From NCBI RefSeq assembly GCF_013185915.1, contig NZ_JAAZUH010000001.1, forward strand, positions 1,364,001 through 1,428,000: 64,000 bases of DNA. Direction: 5' to 3'. The notes under the pieces are model-generated. The model was not told the DNA's origin and did no database searches. It saw only the letters and a list, made by a program, of their open reading frames with translations. The position numbers were made by a program, and so were the translations under genes. Positions 47,726-56,935 of this stretch are shown piece by piece; the stretch's first letter is position 1; each line of letters opens with the position of its first letter. This DNA comes from Stenotrophomonas bentonitica. GTDB lineage: Bacteria > Pseudomonadota > Gammaproteobacteria > Xanthomonadales > Xanthomonadaceae.

Positions 47726-48256
47726 TCATGCCGCGGCCTGCCTGAATTCGGGGGTACGGGACAGCAGCGACAGCGAGAACACGCCCCAGTCGCGGCCTTC
47801 GCCGTGGAACGCGCGGTCCACGAAGTGCGCGTAACGGCCGCTGGCCAGCTCACCGGCGCCGGTGTCCTGGTCCAGGTCGAAGCTGCGCTGGCCGAACAGT
47901 TCGTCGATGGTCAGGGCCACGTCGCCGCCGGCCTGGCGCATGATCAACACGCGCTGGCCTTCCTGCTGCACGGTGCGCTCGCCTTCCATGAAGTACTTCA
48001 GGTCGACCACCGGGAACAGGTTGCCGCGCAGGTTGCCCACGCCGAGCAGCCACGGCTGTGCGCCGGGCACCGGGGTGATCGGCGGCATCGGGACGATTTC
48101 CACTACTTCGCGGAAGTCAGACACCAGGTGGCGCTTGCCGACCCGGTAGCCGACGCCGCGCCACAGGTCCCGGGCGAACTGCCGTTCGGGCAGCTGCACC
48201 GCATGGGCCAGGCTGCGCCGTTCGTAGGCTTCGAGGATGTCGAAAGGAGAACGCAT
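47726..48256 (-). CDS. pilI: PilI, CheW-like adaptor
   Basis: 176 residues. CheW domain with GKRHLVSDFREVVEIVP and GVGNLRGNLFPVVDLKYFM. It links PilJ to ChpA in the twitching-motility pathway. The start ATG 48256 overlaps the last base of pilH (TGATG), showing coupling. Typical PilI N-terminus SPFDILEAYERRSLAHA. Confidence 0.92.
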   Translation of the reverse strand: MRSPFDILEAYERRSLAHAVQLPERQFARDLWRGVGYRVGKRHLVSDFREVVEIVPMPPITPVPGAQPWLLGVGNLRGNLFPVVDLKYFMEGERTVQQEGQRVLIMRQAGGDVALTIDELFGQRSFDLDQDTGAGELASGRYAHFVDRAFHGEGRDWGVFSLSLLSRTPEFRQAAA

Positions 48257-48618
48257 CAGGACACCAGTTCGTTGATCCGGGCGATCAGGTCGTCCTTGAC
48301 CGGCGGCTTGACCATGTAATCCCGCGCGCCCTGGCGCAGACCCCATTGCCGGTCGGTATCCATCCCCTTGGTGCTCACGATGATCACCGGGATGTCCTTG
48401 GTCGCCGAGTCACGCGCCAGCTGGCGGGTGGCCTGGAAGCCACTGATGCCCGGCAGGACCACGTCCATCAGCACCAGGTGCGGCGCATGTTCGCGCACCA
48501 GGGCAATGCCGTCCTCGGCGTTGCCGGCCTCGAGCACTTCGTGCCCGGCCTCGGCCAACCATTGCTTGAACACCGCCCGGTCGGTCGGTGAGTCCTCGAT
48601 CAGAACGATTCGAGCCAT
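48256..48618 (-). CDS. pilH: PilH, CheY-like response regulator
   Basis: 120 residues, a single receiver domain. Phospho-acceptor Asp52 in LVLMDVVLPGISGF, acidic pair Glu8-Asp9, Lys104 in YMVKPP. In Pseudomonas PilH counteracts PilG and influences pilus retraction. 18 bp after pilG. Confidence 0.93.
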   Translation of the reverse strand: MARIVLIEDSPTDRAVFKQWLAEAGHEVLEAGNAEDGIALVREHAPHLVLMDVVLPGISGFQATRQLARDSATKDIPVIIVSTKGMDTDRQWGLRQGARDYMVKPPVKDDLIARINELVS

Positions 48619-48636
48619 TGTGCCTTTCCCCCCTGG

Positions 48637-49038
48637 TCAGGCGTTTACGTATGTGCGGATGGCACCCAGCAGTTCTTCACGCGTGAAAGGCTTGGTCAGG
48701 TACTGCTCCGAGCCCACGATGCGCCCACGCGCCTTGTCGAACAGGCCGTCCTTGGAGGACAGCATGATCACCGGTGTCTTCTTGAACAGCTGGTTGTTCT
48801 TGATCAGCGCGCAGGTCTGATAGCCGTCCAGCCGCGGCATCATGATGTCCACGAAGATGATCTGCGGCTGCTGGTCGGCGATCTTGGCCAGGGCCTCGAA
48901 ACCATCGGTCGCGGTCACCACCTCGCAGCCTTCGCGCTTGAGCAGTGTTTCAGCGGTGCGTCGAATGGTCTTCGAATCATCGATGACCATGACTCTCATT
49001 CCTGCGAGTTCCCCACCCGCAGCCATGTTTTCAGTCAT
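48637..49038 (-). CDS. pilG: PilG, CheY-like response regulator
   Basis: 133 residues. Acidic residues Asp20-Asp21, phospho-acceptor Asp64 in IIFVDIMMPRLDGY, Lys116 in YLTKPF. The other response regulator of the pathway, thought to promote pilus extension. First gene of the pil-chp operon, with a good promoter 60-90 bp upstream. Start ATG 49038 with AAAAGG nearby. Confidence 0.94.
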   Translation of the reverse strand: MTENMAAGGELAGMRVMVIDDSKTIRRTAETLLKREGCEVVTATDGFEALAKIADQQPQIIFVDIMMPRLDGYQTCALIKNNQLFKKTPVIMLSSKDGLFDKARGRIVGSEQYLTKPFTREELLGAIRTYVNA

Positions 49039-49097
49039 TACCTTTTCCCCGAGCGCGCGACGCTTCTGCGTAGGTACAGCGCCGCTGCGAAAGCGTA

Positions 49098-49126
49098 TCT
49101 ATATCCCACCACGCGGCCGTCATCAA
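49098..49126 (-). promoter_or_regulatory. Promoter of the pil-chp operon
   Basis: On the minus strand TTGATG (49126-49121), an exact 17-bp spacer, TATAGA (49103-49098). The start point would be near 49090, about 52 nt before pilG. The 249-bp divergent gap to gshB otherwise shows no clear motif. Confidence 0.5.
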
Positions 49127-49287
49127 GGGTGTGCTGCCCAAGCCACGCCACGCGCACGTCTCTGCGGGCGCCCGGGGCCGGAACTGCGCAAAGCGTGAAG
49201 ACCGCCGGATGCTGCGTTCCGCCCTCTGGGGCAGGCAGCGCGGGCGCATTGCCGCTACCATCAGCGCCTGCCCGCCAGGTTGCGACC

Positions 49288-50238
49288 ATGCCGTTGAACG
49301 TCATCGTGGTGATGGACCCCATCGCCCACATCAAGATCGCCAAGGACACCACCTTCGCCATGCTGCTGGAAGCCCAGCGCCGTGGCCATGCCCTGCACTA
49401 CGTCAGCCCCGGTGGGCTGGCCCTGCGCGACGGCGTGGCGGTGGCCCGGACCGCGCCGCTGCAGGTGCGCGACGACAAGCATGACTGGTTCACGTTGGGC
49501 GAATTCAGCCAGACCACGTTCGGCCCCGGCCAGGTCGTGCTGATGCGCAAGGATCCGCCGGTGGATGCCGAATTCATCTACGACACGCAGGTACTGGGCG
49601 TGGCCCAGCAGGCCGGCGCGATGGTGGTCAACGACCCGCAGGGGCTGCGCGATTTCAACGAGAAGCTGGCCGCGCTGCTGTTCCCGCAGTGCTGCCCGCC
49701 GACCCTGGTGAGCCGCCGCCACGCCGACCTGAAGGCGTTCGTGCTCGAGCACGGCCAGGCCGTGCTGAAGCCGCTGGACGGCATGGGCGGGCGTTCGATC
49801 TTCCGCAGCGGCACCGGTGACGCCAACCTCAACGTGATCCTGGAAACGCTCACCGACGGCGAGCGCAAGCTGGCCCTGGCGCAGAAATTCATTCCCGACA
49901 TCACCGCCGGCGACAAGCGCATCCTGCTGGTCGATGGCGAGCCGGTGGACTACTGCCTGGCCCGGATTCCGCAGGGCGACGAGTTCCGCGGCAACCTGGC
50001 CGCCGGCGGTCGCGGCGAGGGCCGCCCGCTGAGCGAGCGCGACCGCTGGATCGCCGCCCAGGTCGGCCCGGAGATGAAGCGGCGCGGCATGCGCTTCGTC
50101 GGCCTGGACGTGATCGGCGATTACCTGACCGAGGTCAACGTCACCAGCCCGACCTGCGTGCGCGAGCTGGATGCGCAGTTCGGGCTGAACATCGCCGGCA
50201 CCCTGTTCGACGCGATCGAGGCCAGCCTGCCGCGATGA
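49288..50238 (+). CDS. gshB: Glutathione synthetase
   Basis: 316 residues, ATP-grasp fold. Second step of glutathione synthesis (gamma-glutamylcysteine plus glycine). Typical start MPLNVIVVMDPIAHIKIAKDTTFAMLLEAQRRGH, so ATG 49288 is firm. Further markers: MRKDPPVDAEFIYDT, VLKPLDGMGGRSIF, and VGLDVIGDYLTEVNVTSPTC. Its stop overlaps the tonB start (ATGA). gshB next to pilG and tonB3 is conserved in Pseudomonas. Confidence 0.95.
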   Translation: MPLNVIVVMDPIAHIKIAKDTTFAMLLEAQRRGHALHYVSPGGLALRDGVAVARTAPLQVRDDKHDWFTLGEFSQTTFGPGQVVLMRKDPPVDAEFIYDTQVLGVAQQAGAMVVNDPQGLRDFNEKLAALLFPQCCPPTLVSRRHADLKAFVLEHGQAVLKPLDGMGGRSIFRSGTGDANLNVILETLTDGERKLALAQKFIPDITAGDKRILLVDGEPVDYCLARIPQGDEFRGNLAAGGRGEGRPLSERDRWIAAQVGPEMKRRGMRFVGLDVIGDYLTEVNVTSPTCVRELDAQFGLNIAGTLFDAIEASLPR

Positions 50239-51122
50239 GCACGGTGGTCGATCCGATGGTGCCGCTGCAGGCCCGCGAGTCGCAGCGCCTGGGTGCGACC
50301 CTGGCGCTGTCGGTGCTGGTGCACGCGCTGCTGATCCTGGGCGTGGGCTTCGCGGTGAGCGACAACGCCGCGCTGGTACCGACCCTGGACGTGATCTTCA
50401 GCCAGACCCAGACCCCGCTGACGCCGAAGCAGGCCGACTTCCTGGCCCAGGCCAACCAGCAGGGCGGCGGCGACCACGACAAGGCACAGCGCCCGCGCGA
50501 CAACCAGACCGGGATCGTGCCGCAGCCGCAGGCCGGGCTGTCGCCGGTGCCGCAGCAGCGCCAGGACGCGGCGCGTCCGCCGCCGCCGCAGGCGCGGGTG
50601 GTGGCCAGCCGCAACAGCCCCGACCAGGTGGCCAAGGCCGAAACGCAACCGCTGCCGGAGAATCCGCAGCCGGACGCGGCGCCCACCGCGCGCGAACAGC
50701 GCGATGCGGAAATGGCCCGGCTGGCGGCCGAAGTGCACCTGCGCTCGGCGCAGTACGCCAAGCGCCCGAACCGCAAGTTCGTGTCGGCGAGTACGCGTGA
50801 ATACGCCTATGCCAATTACCTGCGCGCCTGGGTCGACCGCGCCGAGCGCGTGGGCAACCTCAATTACCCCGACGAAGCGCGCCAGCGCCGGCTCGGCGGC
50901 CAGGTGGTGATCACCGTGGGCGTACGCCGCGACGGCAGCGTGGAAAGCAGCCGGATCCTGCGCAGCAGCGGCACCCCGCTGCTGGACGAAACCGCGCTGC
51001 GCGTGATCCGTCTCGCCCAGCCGTTCCCGCCGCTGCCGAAGACCGATGATGGCGTGGACATCCTGCAGGTGACGCGGACGTGGGTGTTCCTGCCGGGCGG
51101 GGAATTGCGGGACGACCGGTGA
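50235..51122 (+). CDS. TonB-like energy transducer (TonB3 type)
   Basis: 295 residues. N-terminal transmembrane helix at about 17-40 (ATLALSVLVHALLILGVGFAV). A Gln/Pro/Arg-rich periplasmic linker (about 70-155) leads to a C-terminal TonB domain (RVGNLNYPDEARQRRLGGQVVITVGVRRDGSVESSRILRSSG). The linker and location resemble P. aeruginosa TonB3, needed for twitching motility, rather than the iron-uptake TonB1. ExbB/ExbD genes are not adjacent. Translation is coupled to gshB. Confidence 0.85.
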   Translation: MSTVVDPMVPLQARESQRLGATLALSVLVHALLILGVGFAVSDNAALVPTLDVIFSQTQTPLTPKQADFLAQANQQGGGDHDKAQRPRDNQTGIVPQPQAGLSPVPQQRQDAARPPPPQARVVASRNSPDQVAKAETQPLPENPQPDAAPTAREQRDAEMARLAAEVHLRSAQYAKRPNRKFVSASTREYAYANYLRAWVDRAERVGNLNYPDEARQRRLGGQVVITVGVRRDGSVESSRILRSSGTPLLDETALRVIRLAQPFPPLPKTDDGVDILQVTRTWVFLPGGELRDDR

Positions 51123-51124
51123 CG

Positions 51125-51175
51125 TGACACGCATGGCGTGCCACTACGCGTAGCGACACGCCGTGCGTGTCCCGC
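51125..51175. repeat. Head-to-head GTAG palindromes
   Basis: The left unit ends in CTAC (51144-51147) and the right starts in GTAG (51150-51153), with only GC between. This is the opposite arrangement to 1256-1332. Stems are TGACACGCATGGCGTG and CGACACGCCGTGCGTG. It lies between tonB and the end of tsaB and could act as a terminator for both. Confidence 0.75.
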
Positions 51176-51185
51176 GGAACAATGA

Positions 51186-51890
51186 TTACCCCTGTTTCGC
51201 CGCCCGCGCAGCCTGCTGTTCCACCAGGGTCAACGCGACGTTGTTGCGCAGGTAGGCCGGTTCCACCAGCTCCGGCGCCACGCCCTCGCCGCGCTCGAAC
51301 ATCGGCACCGCCAGCGCCAGCAGGTCCGACGCGCGCGGCAAGGCCTGCGCGTCCACGCCGTCCAGCTGGCCAGCCAACCGCGTAGCCAGCACGCCCTCAG
51401 CCGCACCAAATCCGGTGCCCACGCCATACCAGCGCGTGCCGTCCGGCAATGTCACCGCCTCCGGGGCGCACACCAGCTCTTCGCCCTGCAGCTGCCACTG
51501 CCCGTCCACGCGCACCTGCCGCGCCACGTACACCTCGCCCATGCGCGCGTCGATGCTGCTCAGCACGTGGGTCGCCTCAACCGGCGCCCGCAGCGCCAGC
51601 ACCTGCAGGGTGGAGACCGGCAACAGCGGGCGGTCCAGCGCCAGCGCGATGCCCTGCGCGATCGCGATCGCCAGGCGCACGCCGGTAAAGGCGCCCGGGC
51701 CGCGGCCCAGCGCGATCGCGTCCAGCTGCGAACGGGCCACGCCCGCCTCGGCCAGCAGGGCTTCGGCCCACGGCAGGCTCAGCTCGGCGTGCCGCCGCGG
51801 CGCGACCTCGAAGCGTTCGCGGACCTGCCCATCCACGTACAGGGCAACGGAACAGGCTTCGGTGGCGGTTTCAAAGGCGAGCAGTTTCAT
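51186..51890 (-). CDS. tsaB: tRNA t6A synthesis protein TsaB
   Basis: 234 residues. ASKHA fold without catalytic residues. It stabilises TsaD in making threonylcarbamoyladenosine at position 37 of ANN-decoding tRNAs. Start MKLLAFETATEACSVALY, then LGRGPGAFTGVRLAIAIAQGIALAL, characteristic of the family. Essential in many bacteria. 6 bp downstream of the helicase gene. Confidence 0.93.
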   Translation of the reverse strand: MKLLAFETATEACSVALYVDGQVRERFEVAPRRHAELSLPWAEALLAEAGVARSQLDAIALGRGPGAFTGVRLAIAIAQGIALALDRPLLPVSTLQVLALRAPVEATHVLSSIDARMGEVYVARQVRVDGQWQLQGEELVCAPEAVTLPDGTRWYGVGTGFGAAEGVLATRLAGQLDGVDAQALPRASDLLALAVPMFERGEGVAPELVEPAYLRNNVALTLVEQQAARAAKQG

Positions 51891-51896
51891 GGCAGG

Positions 51897-53915
51897 TCAG
51901 AACAGGGAAGTAGGAAAGTCGTCGCTGGCAGGCGCGGCCGCGGGCGCGACGGCCCATTGTGGCGCAAAGAAGGCCTGCACATCGCCCAGCACGCGGGTGC
52001 GGCGGAACGGCGGCAGCGAATCCAGGAAGGTACGGCCATAGCTCCGCGTGACCAGGCGCGGGTCGCACAGGACCAGCACGCCACGGTCGGTTTCGCTGCG
52101 GATCAGGCGCCCCACCCCCTGCTTGAGCGCGATCACCGCCTGCGGCAGCTGCTCGTCGCGGAACGGGTTGCCGCCGTCGCGGCGGATCGCGTCCAGCCGC
52201 GCTTCGAACACCGGGTCGTCGGGGGCGGCGAACGGCAGCTTGTCGATCACCACCACGCTGAGCGCGTCGCCGACCACGTCCACGCCTTCGCGGAAACTGG
52301 CCGAGCCCAGCAGCACGCCGTTGCCGGATTCGCGGAACCGCTGCAGCAGCGTGGCACGCGGCGCTTCGCCCTGCACGAACAGCGGCCACGGCGCATCGCG
52401 CAGCGCCTCGGCCGCTTCGCGCAGCGCGCGGTGTGAGGCGAACAGCAGGAACGCCCGGCCCGCGGACGCCTCCAGCACCGGCGTCAAGGCTCGGATAAGC
52501 GCGGTACCGAAGCCACGCGCGGCCGGATCCGGCAGGTCGGTCGGCAGGTAACACAGCGCCTGCCGGGCCCAATCGAACGGACTGGGCTGCAGCAGCGTGA
52601 TCGGATCGTCCAGTCCCAGCCGCTGCGCGATATGGTCGAACTGCCCGTCCACGGTCAGCGTCGCCGAGGTGAACACCCAGGCCGCCATCGAGCGCTGGCG
52701 ATGCTCGCGCAGCGGTCCGGACACATCCATCGGCGTGCGCTGGCAGCGGAAACCGCGCGGGGTAAGTTCGTACCACAGCACTTCGGCCGGCGCCGGCGCG
52801 TGCTCGGGGTCGGCTTCGAAATCGAGCATCGGCGCATCCTCGCCCAGCCAGCGCGACAGCCGCGAGACCGCTTCCACCGCGCGCGCATGGCAGGCATCCA
52901 GGCCCGGCGAGGCCTCGCGCACGCCGTCCAGCGCATCGCGCAGCCCGACCAGCGCGCTCATCGCCGCGTCGAAACCGTCGCGCACCTGCGGCACCGCCAG
53001 GGCGCGCCATTGGGTACCGCGCGACGGCAACCCGTCCATCGCCACGCGCAGGTCGCGCAGCAGCTGTTCCAGGCTGGCGGCCTGCGCCTGCAGCGTGGCC
53101 TGCGCACCGGCCACGCTGCGGCTCTCGGCCAGGCAGTCGCGCGCCAGTTCCTGCCATGGACGCATGCCGAAACCTTCGCCGAAGAAGTTGGCGGCCAGCT
53201 CGGGCAGCTGGTGCGCTTCGTCGATCACGAACGCCTGCGCACCCGGCAGGATCTCGCCGAACCCTTCCTGCTTCAATGCGAGGTCGGCCAGCAACAGGTG
53301 GTGGTTGACCACCACCACGTCGGCTGCCTGCGCCCGCTGGCGCGCCTGCACCACGAAGCAGTCCTGCCAGAACGGGCATTCGGTGCCCAGGCAGTTGTCG
53401 ACCGTGGAGGTGACCATCGGGTACAGCGGCGAATCGTCCGGCAGCGCTTCCAGTTCGGCCATGTCGCCGTACTGGGTGCGCCCGGACCAGGCCAGGATGC
53501 GCTGGAACTGCGCCACTTCCTGTGGCGAGGTGAAACGCGGCTCGCCGCGCGCCTGCTGCAGGCGGTAACGGCACAGGTAGTTGGAACGGCCCTTGAGCAG
53601 CGCGCTGCTGTGCCCGACCCCGAGCGCGGCGCGCACGCGCGGCAGGTCGCGGTGATAAAGCTGGTCCTGCAGCGCGCGGGTACCGGTGGAGATGATGGTC
53701 TTCAGGCCGGACAGCAGCGCCGGCACCAGGTAGGCAAAGGTCTTGCCGGTGCCGGTGCCGGCCTCGGCCAGCAGCACCTCGCGCTGGTCGAAGGCTTCGG
53801 CGATCGCGGTAGTCAGGCGCAGCTGGGCCGGGCGCGCAACGAAGGCATCGAGTTGGCTGGCGAGCGTGCCGCCCTCGCTGAGGGCTTCACTGCTGGCATG
53901 GGCAAGACGGGACAT
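51897..53915 (-). CDS. ATP-dependent helicase, YoaA/DinG family
   Basis: 672 residues; ATG 53915 is preferred to GTG 53921. Superfamily 2 XPD-like helicase. Walker A is EAGTGTGKTFAYLVPA and the DEAH box is VIDEAHQLPEL. Four Cys that could hold an iron-sulfur cluster lie between them (NYLCRYR; NCLGTECPFWQDCFV). Motif VI is QGVGRLIRSETDRGVLV. Cytosolic, probably in repair or R-loop and damage tolerance. YoaA rather than DinG is suggested by lengths and Cys pattern. Upstream of tsaB in one unit. Confidence 0.9.
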   Translation of the reverse strand: MSRLAHASSEALSEGGTLASQLDAFVARPAQLRLTTAIAEAFDQREVLLAEAGTGTGKTFAYLVPALLSGLKTIISTGTRALQDQLYHRDLPRVRAALGVGHSSALLKGRSNYLCRYRLQQARGEPRFTSPQEVAQFQRILAWSGRTQYGDMAELEALPDDSPLYPMVTSTVDNCLGTECPFWQDCFVVQARQRAQAADVVVVNHHLLLADLALKQEGFGEILPGAQAFVIDEAHQLPELAANFFGEGFGMRPWQELARDCLAESRSVAGAQATLQAQAASLEQLLRDLRVAMDGLPSRGTQWRALAVPQVRDGFDAAMSALVGLRDALDGVREASPGLDACHARAVEAVSRLSRWLGEDAPMLDFEADPEHAPAPAEVLWYELTPRGFRCQRTPMDVSGPLREHRQRSMAAWVFTSATLTVDGQFDHIAQRLGLDDPITLLQPSPFDWARQALCYLPTDLPDPAARGFGTALIRALTPVLEASAGRAFLLFASHRALREAAEALRDAPWPLFVQGEAPRATLLQRFRESGNGVLLGSASFREGVDVVGDALSVVVIDKLPFAAPDDPVFEARLDAIRRDGGNPFRDEQLPQAVIALKQGVGRLIRSETDRGVLVLCDPRLVTRSYGRTFLDSLPPFRRTRVLGDVQAFFAPQWAVAPAAAPASDDFPTSLF

Positions 53916-53936
53916 GGGCACATGATACGGGGTTGC

Positions 53937-54467
53937 TCAGTACCGCTTGATGCCAGGTACCGTGCAACCTTCCAATTGCGCGTGCGCCGACGCTGCGTTT
54001 TCCTTCTGGCCGCGCGCCAGCTGCGACTGTTCGATGGTGGCCCAGTGCCGGCGGCACAGCGGCCCGGTCTTCGAGCCCAGCGCCACCGACTTGCGGGCCA
54101 GCGTTTCGGCGTTTGCCCAGTCGCCCTGCAGCAGGGCGATTTCCGCACGTTCCTGCAGGATCGAAGGGTCGCCTTCGGAAATCTTCAACGCTTCATCCAG
54201 GTCCGCGGCGGCGCCCGCAAGATCGCCTGCCTGGCGCTTGGCCTTGGCCGCCACGCGCAGGTCTTCCACCCCGGCGTCGCGCAGCGGCTGCACGTCCAGT
54301 TCCTTCGCGTCATTGCCGGCGGTAGCGTCCACCGCGGCCATGCGCTGCGCCGGCGTGGTGGTATCCACCGGCGGTTTCACCGGCGGCGTGGTCGAGACAC
54401 AGGCGCCCAGCGCCAAGCCGAGCGCAAGCACGGAAGCGGTACGGATCACGGTACGGGTCGTTGTCAT
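53937..54467 (-). CDS. Putative lipoprotein with TPR-like helices
   Basis: 176 residues. Signal peptide with lipobox LALGAC (Cys at about 23), so it is a lipid-anchored envelope protein. The mature part has TPR-like helix pairs (AKRQAGDLAGAAADLDEALKISEGDPSILQERAEIALLQGDWANAETLARKSVALG). An in-frame ATG at 54494 overlapping the mrcB stop would add nine residues. Directly downstream of mrcB, so possibly an accessory factor for PBP1b; that is inference from position. A similar pairing is common in xanthomonads. Confidence 0.72.
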   Translation of the reverse strand: MTTTRTVIRTASVLALGLALGACVSTTPPVKPPVDTTTPAQRMAAVDATAGNDAKELDVQPLRDAGVEDLRVAAKAKRQAGDLAGAAADLDEALKISEGDPSILQERAEIALLQGDWANAETLARKSVALGSKTGPLCRRHWATIEQSQLARGQKENAASAHAQLEGCTVPGIKRY

Positions 54468-54490
54468 CGGAGCCTGCCTTGTCATGCGCG

Positions 54491-56935
54491 TCATCGAGCG
54501 GGGGGAGTGGTCGCGGGTGCGGCCGGGGCCGGTTCGGCCGGGGGGTCGGGCTTCTTGTCCAGCCCGAACCAGCTGCGCCAGCCACCGCCTTCGCTGCCCT
54601 CGCCGCCCTCGCCTTCCGGCAACGCGGTCGGGGCCACGCAGGGCGTGTACGCCGGCGCGTAGCCGACCACGAACGGCAACCGGCGTGCGCCGGGGCAGGA
54701 TTCATCGGTCGCGGCAATGCTGCCGGCTTCCACCGGCTGCCAGTCCAGGCCCTTGTTGCTGACCTTCAAGGGCGCGCTGGGCAGGCGGCTGAAGATGCCC
54801 GACCACACCCGCATCGCGCCGGTGGCGCCGAACAGCCCGGTCTGCGCGTTCTGGTCGTTGCCCATCCAGACCACCGCCAGGTGGTCGCCGGTGTAGCCGG
54901 CATACCAGCTGTCGCGGCCGTCATTGGAGGTACCGGTCTTGCCGGCCGCCTGCAGGCGCGACAACCCGTCGGCATTGAGCCGCTGCGCGGTGCCGCTGGA
55001 CACCACCTGCTGCAGCCCGATGCTGATCAGGTTGGCGGCGATCGAGTCGCCTTCCTGTGCCGGCGCCGGGGTCTTGTCGTAGCGCTTGAGCAGCTTGCCC
55101 TGCGGGTCGAGCACGCCACGCACCGCATGCAGCGGCTGGATCTCGCCGCCCGATGCCAGGAACTGGTACAGCTGGGCCATCGCATACGGACTCTGGTCGG
55201 TCGAACCCAGGATCACCGCTGGATTGCTCTCGGCCTTCAGCCCGGCCAGCACGTGGATCAGCTGGGTGACCCGCTCCGGGCCGACCTGCATGCCCACGCG
55301 CACGGTGGCCTGGTTGTAGGAATGAGCGAGCGCGTCGATCAGGCGCACGGTACCGTGGCTGCGGTTGTCCGCGTTGCCCGGCGTCCACTGCTTGCCGCGG
55401 CTGAGCTGCACCGTAACCGGAGAGTCGTCGACGAAGCTGGCCAGCGAATACTTGTCCGGCTGCGCCAGGGCCAGCAGGTACACGAACGGCTTGAGCAGCG
55501 AACCGACCTGGCGCTGCGCCTCGATGGCGCGGTTGAAGCCCGGCTCGGACACATCGCGGCTGCCGACCACGGCCAGCACGTCGCCGTTGTGCACGTCGGT
55601 CAGCACCAGGCCGGCCTGCAGCTCGGGGCGACGCTTGTTTTCCAGCGACTTCAGGGTCTTGGTCACCGCGCCTTCGGCATAGGCCTGCGCCGACGGCGCC
55701 ATGCCGGTCATCACGCTCAGCCCGGCCCCCTGCAGCACCGACTCCGGGTAATCGTGGCCGAGCTGGCGGCGCACCAGGTCGACATAGGCCGGGAAGCGGT
55801 TGGCTGCGATCAGGCCCGGGGTCTTTGGCACGCCCAGCGGCGCCTTGAGCGCCCGCTGCAGTTCGGCGTCGTCGATCAGACCGTTTTCATGCAGCTTGCC
55901 GAGCACGAAGTTGCGGCGGTCCAGCGCGCGTTCGGGATTGCGGCGCGGGTCGTAGTAGGACGGCCCCTTGACCAGCCCGATCAGCAGCGCAATGTGTTCG
56001 GTGTTGAGCGAGGACAGGTCGCGGCCAAACCAGAATTCGGCGCCGGACGACATGCCGTGGATCGCCTGGCTGCCGCGCTGGCCCAGGTAGACCTGGTTGA
56101 GGTAGGCCTCAAGGATGGTGCGCTTGTCGTAGCGCGCTTCCATGATCAGCGCGTACAGCACTTCATTGAACTTGCGGGTGACGGTCTGTTCCTTGCCGAT
56201 CCCGAGCAGGCCGCTGCGCGCGAGCTGCTGGGTCAGGGTCGACGCGCCCTGCCGGCTCTGGCCGCCGGAGCGCACGGTGACCCACACCGCGCGGGCGATG
56301 CCGCTCAGGTCGATGCCGTGGTGGCGGTTGAAGTCCTTGTCTTCCACCGCCTGCAGGCCGGTGACCAGCAGCTCGGGAGTCTCTTCCAGCCGCACCAGTC
56401 GGCGTTCTTCCTGCTTCTGGCCGTACAGGGTGGCAATGCGCGCCGGATCCAGTCGCGCGGCCTTGATCGCCTTGCGGCTGTCGGCGTCGCGTAGCGAGGC
56501 GATCTGCCCGCCGGACAGGCTCAGTTCGATCCGGCGCGGCGCCACCTTGCCGTCCACGTCGTTGTAGCCGCGGCTGGAAACGACGAAGCGCCCGCCCTCC
56601 TGGCTGAACGTGGCCGGCGACTTGCCGGTGCCGTCGTCGCGGTAGGCCGAGGCCGCCAGTTCGGTCTTGAGCGTCTGCGCGTCCATCGCCAGGCCCGGCG
56701 CCAGCGCCAGCGGCCGCGCGTACACGCGGGTGGGAATCTGCCAGCGCAGCTCGCCGAATCGCTGGGTGACCTGGGTGTTCAGGTACACCGTGTACGGAAT
56801 CAGGAAGCCCAGCCCCAGCGCCACGGCGGCCATGCCCCAGGTGATCAGGCGGCGGCGCCACAGCGGACCGTGGCTTTCGGTGTCGTCTTCGAACTCGTCG
56901 ATGTCGTCGGAATCGTAGCGTCGGGGCACGGGCAT
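54491..56935 (-). CDS. mrcB: Penicillin-binding protein 1B
   Basis: 814 residues. A bifunctional class A PBP in the inner membrane, active in the periplasm. Cytoplasmic acidic N-terminus, TM at about 28-50, and a UB2H-like region (about 65-165). The GT51 domain has Glu198 in VEDKDFNRHHG and STLTQQLAR. The transpeptidase domain has Ser479 in SLLKPF, SYN in HSYNQATVR, and KTGT at Lys666. The C-terminal end is Pro/Ala-rich. ATG 56935. Divergent from a glycosyltransferase gene 89 bp away. Confidence 0.95.
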   Translation of the reverse strand: MPVPRRYDSDDIDEFEDDTESHGPLWRRRLITWGMAAVALGLGFLIPYTVYLNTQVTQRFGELRWQIPTRVYARPLALAPGLAMDAQTLKTELAASAYRDDGTGKSPATFSQEGGRFVVSSRGYNDVDGKVAPRRIELSLSGGQIASLRDADSRKAIKAARLDPARIATLYGQKQEERRLVRLEETPELLVTGLQAVEDKDFNRHHGIDLSGIARAVWVTVRSGGQSRQGASTLTQQLARSGLLGIGKEQTVTRKFNEVLYALIMEARYDKRTILEAYLNQVYLGQRGSQAIHGMSSGAEFWFGRDLSSLNTEHIALLIGLVKGPSYYDPRRNPERALDRRNFVLGKLHENGLIDDAELQRALKAPLGVPKTPGLIAANRFPAYVDLVRRQLGHDYPESVLQGAGLSVMTGMAPSAQAYAEGAVTKTLKSLENKRRPELQAGLVLTDVHNGDVLAVVGSRDVSEPGFNRAIEAQRQVGSLLKPFVYLLALAQPDKYSLASFVDDSPVTVQLSRGKQWTPGNADNRSHGTVRLIDALAHSYNQATVRVGMQVGPERVTQLIHVLAGLKAESNPAVILGSTDQSPYAMAQLYQFLASGGEIQPLHAVRGVLDPQGKLLKRYDKTPAPAQEGDSIAANLISIGLQQVVSSGTAQRLNADGLSRLQAAGKTGTSNDGRDSWYAGYTGDHLAVVWMGNDQNAQTGLFGATGAMRVWSGIFSRLPSAPLKVSNKGLDWQPVEAGSIAATDESCPGARRLPFVVGYAPAYTPCVAPTALPEGEGGEGSEGGGWRSWFGLDKKPDPPAEPAPAAPATTPPAR

